This document shows, piece after piece, positions 14,806-24,716 of a DNA stretch of 64,000 bases (positions are counted from its first letter, which is position 1; the number at the start of each line of letters is the position of its first letter). The notes under the pieces are model-generated. The model was not told where the DNA came from. It made no database searches and worked only from the letters and a program-made list of their open reading frames with translations. This DNA is from an uncultured Lachnospiraceae bacterium (GTDB lineage: Bacteria > Bacillota > Clostridia > Lachnospirales > Lachnospiraceae). Position numbers and translations under genes: made by a program. The stretch is from NCBI GenBank assembly GCA_946566685.1, contig CAMNXA010000010.1, positions 1 through 64,000 on the forward strand. The letters are read 5' to 3'.

Positions 14806-15426
14806 ATGTATGCATACATAAAAGGAACATTGGAAGAAATCATGGAAGATTGTGTGGTGGTGGAAACCGGCGGGATAGGGTATAATGTAAAAGTATCCAC
14901 GACTACGGCCGATCTTTTGCCGGGAATCGGCAGTGAGGTCAAGATTTATACCTATACTTTGGTGCGGGAGGATGCCTTTTCGCTCTATGGGTTTCTGACC
15001 AGGGATGATCTGGAGATATTTAAGAAACTGATCACGGTGAGCGGAATCGGACCGAAGGGCGGACTGGCCATCCTGTCGGTGATGAGTGCGGATGCACTGC
15101 GGTTTGCCGTGATGGCGGGGGATGCGAAGGCGATTGCAAAAGCGCCGGGGATTGGCGCTAAGACGGCGGAACGTGTGATTCTGGATTTGCGGGACAAGAT
15201 TTCCCTGGAAGATACTCTTCGAGGGATTGGTACGCCTACGGGCAAAGCGGGAGTGTCCATAGATGCCCAGGCCGCGGACAATGTGATGAAGCGGGAAGCC
15301 ATTGAGGCTTTGGTGGCATTGGGATATTCGGCATCGGGTGCCACGGCGGCTGTCAAAAAGGTGGAACTGCATGAGGATATCACGGTGGAGGATATTCTGA
15401 AACAGGCGTTAAAATATATGTTCTAG
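14806..15426 (+). CDS. ruvA: Holliday junction branch migration protein RuvA
   Basis: At 206 residues this is normal RuvA length. The N-terminal OB-fold begins MYAYIKGTLEEI with the typical GGIGYNV turn; two helix-hairpin-helix motifs follow (SGIGPKGG near residue 81 and PGIGAKTAE near 116). The C-terminal domain EALVALGYS...AAVKKV contacts RuvB. The tetramer binds four-way junctions and loads RuvB. The next gene is ruvB, 90 bases on, as in most bacteria. Confidence 0.95.
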   Translation: MYAYIKGTLEEIMEDCVVVETGGIGYNVKVSTTTADLLPGIGSEVKIYTYTLVREDAFSLYGFLTRDDLEIFKKLITVSGIGPKGGLAILSVMSADALRFAVMAGDAKAIAKAPGIGAKTAERVILDLRDKISLEDTLRGIGTPTGKAGVSIDAQAADNVMKREAIEALVALGYSASGATAAVKKVELHEDITVEDILKQALKYMF

Positions 15427-15513
15427 CAGTGAGAAGGATATATCATGAAGTGATGGGCACCCAAACAGGACTTGCAGTATATTTGTTATGGATTTGAAAT
15501 GGAGACAGTAATT

Positions 15514-16512
15514 ATGGCAGGCAGGATGATTGAAACGAATCTGATGGAAGAAGATATCAAGATTGAAGGATCTCTTCGGCCGCAGACGCTTGTTGACTAT
15601 ATTGGTCAAACAAAAGTGAAGGATAATCTGAAGATTTATATCGAGGCGGCCAAACAGCGCGGAGATGCTTTGGATCATGTCCTGTTCTATGGCCCTCCTG
15701 GACTTGGCAAGACCACGCTGGCGGGTATTATCGCCAATGAGATGGGGGTACATATGAAGGTTACCAGCGGGCCGGCTATCGAGAAGCCGGGAGAGATGGC
15801 AGCAATCTTAAACAATTTGCAGGAGGGGGACCTGTTGTTTGTGGACGAGATTCACAGGCTAAACAGGCAGGTGGAGGAAGTACTCTATCCGGCTATGGAG
15901 GATTATGCCATTGATATCATGATAGGAAAAGGAGCTACGGCCCGGTCTATCCGTCTGGATCTGCCCAAATTTACACTGGTAGGTGCAACTACCAGAGCCG
16001 GACTTCTCACGGCGCCCCTGCGGGATCGGTTTGGCATGATCCATCGGCTGGAGTTTTATACGGTGGCGGAACTGAAGGTTATCATCATTCATTCGGCAAG
16101 AATATTGGGAGTGGAGATTGACGAGAAGGGCGCGGTGGAATTAGCCAGGAGAAGCCGGGGAACGCCTCGGCTTGCAAACCGTATCCTGAAACGGGTGAGA
16201 GATTTCGCACAGGTGAAGTATGAGGGGGCGATCACAGAGGAGATTGCGAAGACGGCCCTGGATCTGATGGATGTAGATAAGATGGGGCTGGACCATGTGG
16301 ACAGGAATATCCTGATTACGATGATAGAAAAGTTTAAAGGCGGGCCGGTGGGCCTCGATACACTGGCGGCGGCCATCGGGGAAGACGCAGGAACCATCGA
16401 GGATGTGTATGAGCCTTATCTGATTCAGAATGGGTTCTTAAACCGAACACCGAGAGGACGTGTGGTCACGGATACGGCATATCAACATTTTGGACTTGAA
16501 ATTCCTTCCTAA
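15514..16512 (+). CDS. ruvB: Holliday junction helicase RuvB
   Basis: The 332-residue AAA+ motor has Walker [10 protein letters not shown] (from residue 60), Walker [10 protein letters not shown] (about 107-115), sensor 1 GATTRAG, the RDRFGM arginine-finger region and a C-terminal winged helix (TPRGRVVT). These are all diagnostic. ATG 15514 is chosen for the GGAGA nine bases upstream; earlier in-frame ATGs at 15499 and 15472 would add non-conserved residues. It drives branch migration with RuvA; ruvC is not in the window. Confidence 0.95.
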   Translation: MAGRMIETNLMEEDIKIEGSLRPQTLVDYIGQTKVKDNLKIYIEAAKQRGDALDHVLFYGPPGLGKTTLAGIIANEMGVHMKVTSGPAIEKPGEMAAILNNLQEGDLLFVDEIHRLNRQVEEVLYPAMEDYAIDIMIGKGATARSIRLDLPKFTLVGATTRAGLLTAPLRDRFGMIHRLEFYTVAELKVIIIHSARILGVEIDEKGAVELARRSRGTPRLANRILKRVRDFAQVKYEGAITEEIAKTALDLMDVDKMGLDHVDRNILITMIEKFKGGPVGLDTLAAAIGEDAGTIEDVYEPYLIQNGFLNRTPRGRVVTDTAYQHFGLEIPS

Positions 16513-16581
16513 GACAGATATAATAGATATAGTGTTAAGCATTTTTATCAGGCGGCATATTTAGTATGGGAGGGGAGCCAT

Positions 16582-16989
16582 ATGTCAACAAAAACAGATA
16601 CGGAAGTGATTATTGCTGGTAAGGTGTTTACACTGAGCGGTTATGAGAGTGAGGAATACCTGCAAAAGGTAGCATCCTACATCAATAATAAGGTTGCTGA
16701 ATACAATAAGGTTGACAGCTTTAAGAGACAGTCTCTCGATACCCAGAATGTGTTGCTTCAGCTTAACATTGCGGACGATTATTTTAAGGCAAAGAAGCAG
16801 ATCAGCCGTTTGGAAGAAGAATTGCAGAACAAGGAAAAAGAAATGTATGATCTGAAGCATGAATTGATTGCTTCCCAGATTAAGCTGGAAAATACAGAAA
16901 AGAATGTCAGGAATCTACAGACAGAAATCAATGAGAATGCGAAGAAAATAGTCCGCATGGAAACCGAATTAAAAGAACGTAAAAAATAA
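16582..16989 (+). CDS. zapA: Cell division protein ZapA
   Basis: The 135-residue product opens with the ZapA domain (VIIAGKVFTLSGYESEEYLQKVASYINNK, read in parts), followed by a long coiled coil (SRLEEELQNKEKEMYDLK...). ZapA stabilises FtsZ protofilament bundles at the septum. The length with extended coiled coil matches Clostridia members. GGAGGGGAGCC upstream fits the start; a strong terminator follows immediately. Confidence 0.9.
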   Translation: MSTKTDTEVIIAGKVFTLSGYESEEYLQKVASYINNKVAEYNKVDSFKRQSLDTQNVLLQLNIADDYFKAKKQISRLEEELQNKEKEMYDLKHELIASQIKLENTEKNVRNLQTEINENAKKIVRMETELKERKK

Positions 16990-16993
16990 GAGC

Positions 16994-17022
16994 GGGAGAT
17001 GCCGTCAGGCATCTCCCTTTTC
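16994..17022 (+). terminator. Terminator after zapA
   Basis: GGGAGATGCC (16994-17003), GTCA loop, GGCATCTCCC (17008-17017), then TTTTC. A perfect 10-bp stem. Confidence 0.9.
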
Positions 17023-17062
17023 TTAAAAATAGATATGTCTATCACTATTTGAGGATTATCAT

Positions 17063-19447
17063 ATGGACAAAAAAGTGGAACTGCTTGCCCCGGCGGGAAA
17101 TTATGAGGCCTTTATGGGCGCAATGAATGCTGGTGCAGACGCAGTGTATCTGGGCGGAGAGAAGTTTGGCGCCAGAGCATATGCGGATAATTTCACCGTG
17201 GAAGAGATCTGCCGTGCCCTGCATGTGGCGCATTTTATGGGCAGAAAAATATATCTGACAGTCAATACCCTGTTGAAGGAGAACGAGGCTGCACAACTGT
17301 ATGAGTACCTGCTCCCTGTTTATGAGGGTGGACTGGATGGTGTGATCGTGCAGGATTTAGGGGTGTTTCGATTAATCAGGGCGTGGTTTCCCGGACTGCC
17401 GCTGCATGTCAGCACCCAGATGACCATGACGGGATCTGGCGGCGCTTCTATCCTGAAAGAGCAGGGAGCGGTACGGATTGTGCCTGCCAGGGAACTGTCC
17501 CTGGCAGAGATATGCACGATGAAGGAAGAGACAGGACTTGAGATTGAGTGTTTTATCCACGGCGCCATGTGTTACTGTTATTCAGGGCAGTGCCTTTTTA
17601 GCAGTATTCTGGGCGGCAGGAGCGGCAACAGGGGAAGGTGTGCCCAGCCCTGCAGGCTGCCTTATCAGATTTATGCGGATCAGAATCGGGTATTGGGAGA
17701 GGGCTATCCACTCAGTCTGAAAGATATGTGTACGCTGGAATATATCCCACAGCTGATCGAGGCGGGCATTGATTCTTTTAAAATAGAAGGACGCATGAAG
17801 AAGCCGGCGTATGCGGCCGGTGTCACGGCCATGTATCGCAAATATATTGATCTGTATTATCGTCAGGGAACGGATGGATACCGGGTGGAGCCGGAAGACA
17901 TGGACAGGCTTCGGGGGTTGTACATCCGCAGTGAGATTCAGACAGGCTATTATGAGAGACATAACGGCAAAGAGATGATCACGCTGTCAAAACCCGGCTA
18001 TATCGGAAGCGATGAACGTGTACTTGCCCAAATTCAGGCCGCTTATCTTCATGAACCGGAAAAGATGCCGGTACGTATGTCTGTGGAAGTTAGGGAAGGC
18101 ATGCCGATCCGGGCGCAGATGATGGAAGCGGTAAAAAGAGTGGGTGCATCTGGATCAGGCCAGGAGGAGACATCTGCGGATATCTCTCGGCAGCCATATA
18201 CGGAGGGGCTGATTCAGGCGGAAGCCATCGGCGAGGTGGCACAGACTGCCCAGAAGGCGCCGTTACAGACGGAAGATGTCAGAAAGCAGATGACGAAAAC
18301 CGGTAACAGTTGTGTGAAAGTGGTGGATTGTGAAATTCAAATGGCTGGCAGGGTATTCGTTCCGGTGCGTGCGCTGAACCAGCTGCGGCGTGATGTCACA
18401 GAAGCTTATGAGCGGGAAGTGATTGCACACAAGGGTTTATGCGATACGAGAACTCGCAACTTTACAACAAACAAAAAATCAGACAGGCTTGATTACACGG
18501 TCTATGTTGAAAATTCAGATAAACGGAACAATCGACTGGATGAGTCAATATCTTTATTAGAGGATTCAGAATATCGACCAAATAAGTCAACACCATTAAC
18601 GCCCTCAACGCCAACTAAGGAATGCCTTGTCAACACCTATGACCAGCTGACAGCGGTGCAAGCGTTCGGGTGCCAACGGATTTTTATAGAGAGCGATCTG
18701 TTTTTACAGGAATATGAGAAAATCCTTGCATTAGCCAAGGGCGCCGGAGCCAGAAATGCGGAACGAAATACAGATGCCTGCGCCTATTATCTGGCGCTGC
18801 CTCATATCCTGCGCAAACGTGATGAAGTATTTTTGCAGCGTCTGACGCAGAAGCTTGAGGAACCTGGTGGAGCGGGCGTGATTACTGGATTTTTGCTCCG
18901 CAATCTGGAGGGTCTGTCTTATGTGCAAAACCTGTCCAGAGACTACAAAGTCATTCCCGACAGCGGACTCTACTGTTTTCATAAAGAAACTCTGCAATTT
19001 TGGAAAGACTATGGAGAGGAGTACACGCTTCCTTATGAATTAAATGCAAAAGAGTCTTCTCAGCTTACGGCGGCGGCCAGAGAACTTGGCATGCGCACCA
19101 CGCTGGTGGCATATGGCCGGATTCCGATGATGGTCACAGCCAACTGTCTTCGCAAGACAGCCGGTATTTGTCCGCCCGGGGAAAAGGATAGACGACAGAT
19201 TTATTTGAAGGATCGCTATCAGACAACTTTTCCGATTATAGCCAACTGTGAACATTGTTATAATATTATATATAATTCGGTGCCATACTCTCTGCACACA
19301 AGCCAGAAGGAAGCGATGAGGGTGGGCGCAGACATCTGGCGTTATGATTTTGTGATGGAATCAAAAGCTGAATGTCAGCAGATTCTTGCCGGCGCATTTC
19401 CCTTTGTGGACTATACGGCAGGACATTTGAAAAGGGGCGTTGAGTAG
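17063..19447 (+). CDS. U32 family peptidase / RlhA-type RNA hydroxylation protein
   Basis: A 794-residue U32 protein. It begins ELLAPAGNYEAFMGAMNAGADAVYLGG in the manner of the family and carries the Cys cluster IHGAMCYCYSGQCLFS...RGRCAQPCRLPY (residues about 168-197), which in RlhA/TrhP-type proteins binds an iron-sulfur cluster. The long C-terminal part with further Cys (NCEHCYNI) matches the DUF3656-containing form rather than the short collagenase-like form. Family members are prephenate-dependent RNA hydroxylation factors or peptidase-annotated proteins; which applies here is unclear. Residues about 465-505 form a poorly conserved Ser/Thr/Asn-rich linker. Confidence 0.8.
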   Translation: MDKKVELLAPAGNYEAFMGAMNAGADAVYLGGEKFGARAYADNFTVEEICRALHVAHFMGRKIYLTVNTLLKENEAAQLYEYLLPVYEGGLDGVIVQDLGVFRLIRAWFPGLPLHVSTQMTMTGSGGASILKEQGAVRIVPARELSLAEICTMKEETGLEIECFIHGAMCYCYSGQCLFSSILGGRSGNRGRCAQPCRLPYQIYADQNRVLGEGYPLSLKDMCTLEYIPQLIEAGIDSFKIEGRMKKPAYAAGVTAMYRKYIDLYYRQGTDGYRVEPEDMDRLRGLYIRSEIQTGYYERHNGKEMITLSKPGYIGSDERVLAQIQAAYLHEPEKMPVRMSVEVREGMPIRAQMMEAVKRVGASGSGQEETSADISRQPYTEGLIQAEAIGEVAQTAQKAPLQTEDVRKQMTKTGNSCVKVVDCEIQMAGRVFVPVRALNQLRRDVTEAYEREVIAHKGLCDTRTRNFTTNKKSDRLDYTVYVENSDKRNNRLDESISLLEDSEYRPNKSTPLTPSTPTKECLVNTYDQLTAVQAFGCQRIFIESDLFLQEYEKILALAKGAGARNAERNTDACAYYLALPHILRKRDEVFLQRLTQKLEEPGGAGVITGFLLRNLEGLSYVQNLSRDYKVIPDSGLYCFHKETLQFWKDYGEEYTLPYELNAKESSQLTAAARELGMRTTLVAYGRIPMMVTANCLRKTAGICPPGEKDRRQIYLKDRYQTTFPIIANCEHCYNIIYNSVPYSLHTSQKEAMRVGADIWRYDFVMESKAECQQILAGAFPFVDYTAGHLKRGVE

Positions 19448-19449
19448 AT

Positions 19450-20853
19450 TTGTTGGAAATATATATCACAGAGCTTTCTAAATATTTTATCACGCTGTTT
19501 ATTGCCCTGTATACACTTGAGTGTTTCCTGGTATTTCGTTTTCAGGAGGAGGAGCGGAGAAAGGGCAGTTATATCCGCCAGAATTTCTTTATGTTTCTGG
19601 TGCATTTTTCATGCTTTCTGGTCATCTGTTTTGAGACAGGCAAGGTAGAATATCTGCTTTTCTATATATTACAGCAGATTCTTTTGTTTGCCACGATCGT
19701 GCTGTTTCGCATGATTTATCCGCGGGGCAATCGTCTGATCATCAACAATATGTGCATGCTCTTGAGCATTGGTTTTGTCATTCTGTCGCGTCTTTCTTAT
19801 GAAAAGGCGATCAAGCAGTTCTTTATTGTGACGGTATCTTTGATCATGAGTATGCTGATTCCCTATTTTATTCATAAACTCAAGTTCCTGAAAAGTCTTA
19901 CCTGGGTGTATGCCGGTGTGGGCATTGTGGCGCTGGGAGTGGTGCTGATTCTGGGAACAGTTACCTATGGATCAAAGATTTCTTATTCGATCGGCGGCGT
20001 TACCTTTCAGCCCTCGGAATTTGTGAAGATTATCTTTGTCTTTTTCCTGGCCAGTGCACTCAGTGAGTCTCAGGACTTCTTAAGAGTCGTGGTTACGGCC
20101 GTACTGGCCGGTATCCATGTGCTGATTCTGGTGGCGTCCAAGGATTTGGGCAGTGCGCTTATTTTCTTTATTGTCTATGTGATGATGGTGTTTATCGCCA
20201 CAGGACAGTGGATTTATCTGTTCGTTGGCATGGCCGGCGGCAGTGCTGCCGCGGTGGCGGCCTTCCATCTGTTCAGTCATGTGCAGGTGCGGGTGCAGGC
20301 CTGGCAGGATCCTTTTAGCTGTATCGATGCGGCAGGCTTTCAGATTACCCAGTCGCTCTTTGGCATCAGCAGCGGCGGCTGGTTTGGGCTGGGACTGTTT
20401 CGGGGCAATCCCACAGCGATTCCCTTAGTTGAGGCTGACTTTGTGTTTTCAGCGGTGGCGGAAGAATTGGGTATCGTCTTTTCCATGTGCCTGATCCTGA
20501 TCTGCTTAAGCAGTTTTATCATGTTTATGAATATTTCCATTAAATTGCAGAACGGGTTTTACCGGCTGATTGCTTTCGGACTGGGAATCACTTATATTTT
20601 TCAGGTGTTTCTGACTGTTGGCGGAGGAACCAAATTCATTCCCATGACCGGGGTGACGCTGCCTTTTATCAGTTATGGGGGCAGTTCCATCTTAACAACG
20701 CTCATTATGTTTTTTATTATAGAAGGATTGTATATCATCAGGCAGGATGAAGGAGACAGACGTGCCAAAAAGAAGAGAAAACGAAGAAGAATTGAATACG
20801 AGGCAGCAAGAGGCGAGGCGGATGAAGAAAGAGAAGAAGGAGAAGATGCGTAA
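19450..20853 (+). CDS. SEDS peptidoglycan glycosyltransferase (FtsW/RodA/SpoVE family)
   Basis: The 467-residue product has about ten membrane helices and the SEDS hallmarks: IGGVTFQPSEFVKI, ASKDLGSALIFF, EADFVFSAVAEELG and the GVTLPFISYGGSS signature near the end, followed by a basic cytoplasmic tail. SEDS proteins polymerise glycan strands from lipid II with a partner class B PBP, which is encoded immediately downstream and overlaps this gene. The start is TTG 19450, three bases after the U32 stop, with no clear ribosome-binding site, suggesting coupling. A second SEDS gene (rodA) is at 53470, so this one is more likely FtsW- or SpoVE-like. Confidence 0.88.
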   Translation: MLEIYITELSKYFITLFIALYTLECFLVFRFQEEERRKGSYIRQNFFMFLVHFSCFLVICFETGKVEYLLFYILQQILLFATIVLFRMIYPRGNRLIINNMCMLLSIGFVILSRLSYEKAIKQFFIVTVSLIMSMLIPYFIHKLKFLKSLTWVYAGVGIVALGVVLILGTVTYGSKISYSIGGVTFQPSEFVKIIFVFFLASALSESQDFLRVVVTAVLAGIHVLILVASKDLGSALIFFIVYVMMVFIATGQWIYLFVGMAGGSAAAVAAFHLFSHVQVRVQAWQDPFSCIDAAGFQITQSLFGISSGGWFGLGLFRGNPTAIPLVEADFVFSAVAEELGIVFSMCLILICLSSFIMFMNISIKLQNGFYRLIAFGLGITYIFQVFLTVGGGTKFIPMTGVTLPFISYGGSSILTTLIMFFIIEGLYIIRQDEGDRRAKKKRKRRRIEYEAARGEADEEREEGEDA

Positions 20854-22258
20854 GAAGCGGAATCGGCAGATTCTCGCGGTCACATACTTCTTTGTGGCTG
20901 TGTTTCTCTGTATGATGGGCTATACCTGTCATTATGCCATCACCCACAAACAGGAGCTGATTAATAACAGCTATAACAGCAGGCAGGAGATTCTGGTGGC
21001 GCAGAACACCAGAGGGGTAATTTATGCGGACGGCAGACAGGTGCTGGCACAGACACAGACCGATGAGGAAGGTAAAGAGACCAGGGTATATCCTTATGGA
21101 GAACTGTTCTCCCATGTGGTGGGCTATGCCGCCAACGGCCGTTTTGGGATCGAGGCTTCCGCCAATTATTATCTGATCAACTCCAACGCCAGGCTTTCTG
21201 AGAAAGTGGCCAATGATGTGGCCGGGCTCAAGTATCCGGGAGACAATGTGGTGACTACCCTGAATGTGGATCTTCAGCAGATTGCCTACGATTCCCTGGG
21301 CATGTATAAAGGGGCGGTGATCGTGACGGATCCTGCCACCGGCAATATACTGGCCATGGTATCAAAGCCGGATTTTGACCCCAATGAGATTGAAGTGATC
21401 TGGGATGATCTTTTGGAGGACAAAGAAAGCGGCGTCCTCTTAAACCGCGCTACGCAGGGACTCTATCCGCCGGGATCTACTTTTAAGATCGTGACAGCGC
21501 TGGAATACATTCGGGAAAATCCTGACTCATATAGTCAATATACGTATCAGTGCAATGGCAGATTTACCAAGGGGGAGGAGACCATCAATTGCTATCATGG
21601 CACGGTTCATGGCTATGAAGACTTTAGCAAATCGTTTGCCAAATCCTGCAATGCCTCTTTTGCCAATATCGGCATGCAGCTTGACCGGCAAAAATTTGCA
21701 GATACGCTGGAGCAGATGCTGTTTAATCAGGAACTGAAAGTAGGATTTGCCTATAATCAGAGCAGACTGGTGATTGATAAGCACACGGAAGACGCAGACA
21801 TGATGCAGGCCGCCATCGGGCAGGGAACGACAGCGGTCACACCCCTGGAGATGAATATGATCACCTGCGCCATAGCCAATGAGGGTATGTTGATGAAGCC
21901 ATATCTGGTGGATCATGTGGAGACGCATGACGGGAATGTGATCAAACAGTTTGAATCCACATCCTATAAGCGGATGATGAGTGCGGAGGAAGCCGAGGTG
22001 TTAAAGGGGCTGATGCAGGAAGTGGTAAAGAGCGGTACCGGCACCAAACTGGCGGATGCATCCTACACAGCGGCGGGCAAGACAGGCTCTGCGGAGTATA
22101 ACAGTGTGAAGGAGGATTCCCATGCCTGGTTTACGGGCTTTGCCCCGGTGGAGGATCCGGAACTTTGTGTGACGATCATCATAGAGGGCGCCGGTTCCGG
22201 CGGTGACTATGCGGTGCCCATTGCCAGGCGGATATTTGATGCGTATTTCGAGGGATAA
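20747..22258 (+). CDS. Class B penicillin-binding protein (PbpA/FtsI-like transpeptidase)
   Basis: The 503-residue product has a charged N-terminal tail, one membrane anchor (about 44-64), and the transpeptidase triad: S244-TFK, SCN at 300, KTG at 445. It cross-links peptidoglycan and would pair with the SEDS protein encoded just before it. From ATG 20747 it overlaps that gene by 107 bases; ATG 20822 is an alternative that trims the overlap to 32 bases and removes a highly charged leader. The short domain layout without a PASTA domain resembles PbpA-type enzymes of Clostridia. Confidence 0.88.
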   Translation: MKETDVPKRRENEEELNTRQQEARRMKKEKKEKMRKKRNRQILAVTYFFVAVFLCMMGYTCHYAITHKQELINNSYNSRQEILVAQNTRGVIYADGRQVLAQTQTDEEGKETRVYPYGELFSHVVGYAANGRFGIEASANYYLINSNARLSEKVANDVAGLKYPGDNVVTTLNVDLQQIAYDSLGMYKGAVIVTDPATGNILAMVSKPDFDPNEIEVIWDDLLEDKESGVLLNRATQGLYPPGSTFKIVTALEYIRENPDSYSQYTYQCNGRFTKGEETINCYHGTVHGYEDFSKSFAKSCNASFANIGMQLDRQKFADTLEQMLFNQELKVGFAYNQSRLVIDKHTEDADMMQAAIGQGTTAVTPLEMNMITCAIANEGMLMKPYLVDHVETHDGNVIKQFESTSYKRMMSAEEAEVLKGLMQEVVKSGTGTKLADASYTAAGKTGSAEYNSVKEDSHAWFTGFAPVEDPELCVTIIIEGAGSGGDYAVPIARRIFDAYFEG

Positions 22259-22278
22259 AATAAGAACGATTGTCTGGA

Positions 22279-22308
22279 GGCATCCATCCGGGAGGTGGGT
22301 GCCTTTTC
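22279..22308 (+). terminator. Terminator after the SEDS/PBP pair
   Basis: GGCATCC (22279-22285) pairs with GGGTGCC (22297-22303), one G-U pair, then TTTTC. Confidence 0.75.
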
Positions 22309-22469
22309 TGTATAGAAATTCCAGAGTGGAATAGCAAAATGTAAGAAAAATTTGGTGCGGCCACTATCTTTTGATCGGGATGATTCGTTATACATAATAA
22401 GAAGGACGAACATTTTGCCGGACAAAGAGTTTGGAAGAATGAAAGATGAATCTATGAAAGGCGGATCTG

Positions 22470-23015
22470 ATGCAGGGTGATCTCAGTTTGATCAGAAAAA
22501 TGAAGCAGGGCGATGATATGGCCTTTGATCAGTTTGTCCGCAAATATTATGAAAAGATCCTGCGGTACTGCCATTATCACTGCGCGGACCGGGAAGAGGC
22601 GCAGGATCTGACACAGGAGACCTTCGTCCGTTTTTTTACAAAATTATCCGCCTATCATTATAGAGGCAAAACATTAAATTATTTATATACAATAGCTGGT
22701 AACCTGTGCAGGGATTATTACAAAAAGGAACGGGAACTGCCGATACTGGAGCCGGACAGTATGCCAGAAGGACTTTTAGAAAGATTATCAGACGGCAATC
22801 AGATAGAAGCGGTCCTCGACCAAATGGTAGTAGAGCAGGTACTGAAGCAGCTGCCGGAGAAACTGCGGGAAATAGTTGTATTGTATTATTTTAAAGGACT
22901 GAAACTCACAGAGATTTCAGATATCCTACAGATTGGACTTCCCCTGGTGAAATATCGTATGAAACAGGCCAAGAGCCGATTGGAAGAATTGCTGCGAAAG
23001 GAGAGAGCAGATTGA
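22470..23015 (+). CDS. ECF-type RNA polymerase sigma factor
   Basis: The 181-residue product has region 2 (AFDQFVRKYYEKILRYC...REEAQDLTQETFVRFF) and region 4 (LKQLPEKLREIVVLYYFKGLKLTEISDIL, with VKYRMKQAKSRL in the recognition helix), the two-domain plan of group 4 sigma factors. AAAGGCGG lies before ATG 22470. It is the first gene of a run with a membrane protein and an ABC transporter, overlapping the next start codon, so its regulon may include this transporter. A classical anti-sigma factor with a zinc-binding HxxxCxxC motif is not visible. Confidence 0.85.
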   Translation: MQGDLSLIRKMKQGDDMAFDQFVRKYYEKILRYCHYHCADREEAQDLTQETFVRFFTKLSAYHYRGKTLNYLYTIAGNLCRDYYKKERELPILEPDSMPEGLLERLSDGNQIEAVLDQMVVEQVLKQLPEKLREIVVLYYFKGLKLTEISDILQIGLPLVKYRMKQAKSRLEELLRKERAD

Positions 23016-23824
23016 GACGGAAAGATTGTACGAGGACAGAAGAGACAGGGCGGAAACAAGGGATGCAGGCAGAAGAAAACATGCAAACAAGCCAAAAGGA
23101 TATTGCGGATGGTCTCCTTGAGGAAAAGATACAGGAGACCATCCGCAGATCCCGCAATGCCTTTTATATGGCGGAGCAGGAACGTACACTGTCGTATCAG
23201 GATTTCTTATGGATACAACTGAAAATAATCCCTAAAAGATGGTGGGTATTCCAATCCTTTCTTCTACTGGTACTGTTTATGGCATTGAGGGCTGTACCGG
23301 AGATGCTGCTCAAAAGGAGCATGGGAGTGGCGGCTTCCCTGTTCGTAATCCTGATTATTCCGGAATTATGGAAGAACAGAGTGTGCGGCAGTATGGAGAT
23401 TGAAGCTGCCACGTACTATTCCCTGCGCCAGATTTATGCGGCGCGGATGACGCTGTTCGGCATCACAGACATTTTTCTGCTTACTTTATTCTGTGGAATG
23501 GCATCGGTATGGCTGGGGCTTGAACTGTCCCAACTGGTCATTCATTTTTTATTTCCGCTTTGTGTGACGGCCTGTATCTGCTTTGGGATACTATGCAGCA
23601 GATATTGTTTCAGTGAGACAATGGCGGTCGTCTTATGTCTGTTGTGGAGCGGTGGGTGGATGATGATCGTTGTGAATGACAAAATTTATGAAAAAATCAC
23701 GATGCCCATTTGGTTCCTGTTTCTGGGATTGGCAGTGTCTGTGTTGGCGTCTGCCATTTACCGTATTCTTAAAAACTGTAATGGCTATCTGGAGGTGATA
23801 TCTGATGGAATTGAAAATGGATGA
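23012..23824 (+). CDS. Membrane protein of the ECF sigma/ABC transporter operon
   Basis: A 270-residue protein with a hydrophilic 75-residue N-terminus and about six membrane helices. TTG 23012 overlaps the sigma-factor stop (TTGA) and follows AAAGGAGAGAG, so translation is coupled. The N-terminal cytoplasmic segment plus membrane domain would suit an anti-sigma or sensor function for the preceding sigma factor, although no known anti-sigma motif is present; it could instead be an extra transporter subunit. The 3' end overlaps the ATPase gene by 20 bases. Confidence 0.6.
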   Translation: MRRKDCTRTEETGRKQGMQAEENMQTSQKDIADGLLEEKIQETIRRSRNAFYMAEQERTLSYQDFLWIQLKIIPKRWWVFQSFLLLVLFMALRAVPEMLLKRSMGVAASLFVILIIPELWKNRVCGSMEIEAATYYSLRQIYAARMTLFGITDIFLLTLFCGMASVWLGLELSQLVIHFLFPLCVTACICFGILCSRYCFSETMAVVLCLLWSGGWMMIVVNDKIYEKITMPIWFLFLGLAVSVLASAIYRILKNCNGYLEVISDGIENG

Positions 23825-24695
23825 TCTGACGAAAGAGTTTGGGAAATTTACCGCAGTGGATCATATTTCCCTTACCATGACCAATGGGGTATATGGTCTG
23901 CTTGGCATAAACGGGGCCGGGAAGACCACTCTGATGAGGATGCTGTGTACCCTGCTTCGGCCCACAGTGGGGAATATTTATTGTAATGGCAGGGATATTT
24001 TTGAGATGGACAGCGAATACCGGAAACTGTTAGGCTATTTACCGCAGGAGTTTGGATTTTATCCGGAATTTACGGTACAGGATTATCTGCTTTATATTGC
24101 AGCGCTGAAAGGAATCCGTCCCGCCGTAGCCAGGAAACGGGTGAGGGAATTGCTTGAAAAGGTCGGACTTGCAAAAGCGGCCGGCAAAAAAATGAAAAAA
24201 CTCTCCGGCGGTATGAAACGCAGGGCGGGCATTGCCCAGGCTATGCTCAATGATCCTAAGATATTGATTCTGGATGAACCCACAGCGGGCCTTGATCCGA
24301 ATGAGAGGATACGGTTCCGCAATCTGATCAGCGAGCTCTCGGAGGAGAGACTGGTGCTTCTCTCGACCCATATTGTGTCAGACGTGGAGTATATCGCCAA
24401 TGAGATCTGGCTTATGGGTGAGGGGACAATCCTGCACAGGGGATCTGTGGAGGAGATCATAGCATCCATGCCGGAAAATGTCTGGGAATGTTCTGTAAAA
24501 AAGGACCAGGTAGCTGCTTATATGCGTAACTATAAGATTTCCAATATGAAAACAGAGCCGGAAGGCGCGGCTTTGCGGATCATTTCCCGGGACAGGCCGG
24601 CGGAATCTGCGAAAAGGGCAGAGGCGTCTTTGGAAGATGTGTTTTTATATTATTTTGGAGAAAACGCAAAGAGCGAAGCGGAAGAAATCGGTTGA
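23805..24695 (+). CDS. ABC transporter ATP-binding protein
   Basis: The 296-residue product has Walker A GINGAGKTT (34-42), signature LSGGMKRR (from 133), Walker B ILILDEP followed by TAGLDP, and the H-loop STH. The C-terminal extension after about 220 is typical of antibiotic- or bacteriocin-type exporters (CcmA-like). It partners the permease that follows 21 bases later. The substrate is unknown. Confidence 0.9.
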   Translation: MELKMDDLTKEFGKFTAVDHISLTMTNGVYGLLGINGAGKTTLMRMLCTLLRPTVGNIYCNGRDIFEMDSEYRKLLGYLPQEFGFYPEFTVQDYLLYIAALKGIRPAVARKRVRELLEKVGLAKAAGKKMKKLSGGMKRRAGIAQAMLNDPKILILDEPTAGLDPNERIRFRNLISELSEERLVLLSTHIVSDVEYIANEIWLMGEGTILHRGSVEEIIASMPENVWECSVKKDQVAAYMRNYKISNMKTEPEGAALRIISRDRPAESAKRAEASLEDVFLYYFGENAKSEAEEIG

Positions 24696-24716
24696 TGGTC
24701 AGGAGGGGAAGATAAG

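Noticed and set aside
14746-15372. Minus-strand open frame of 208 codons over ruvA
   Set aside because: RuvA is unmistakable on the plus strand and the antisense frame has no ribosome-binding site.
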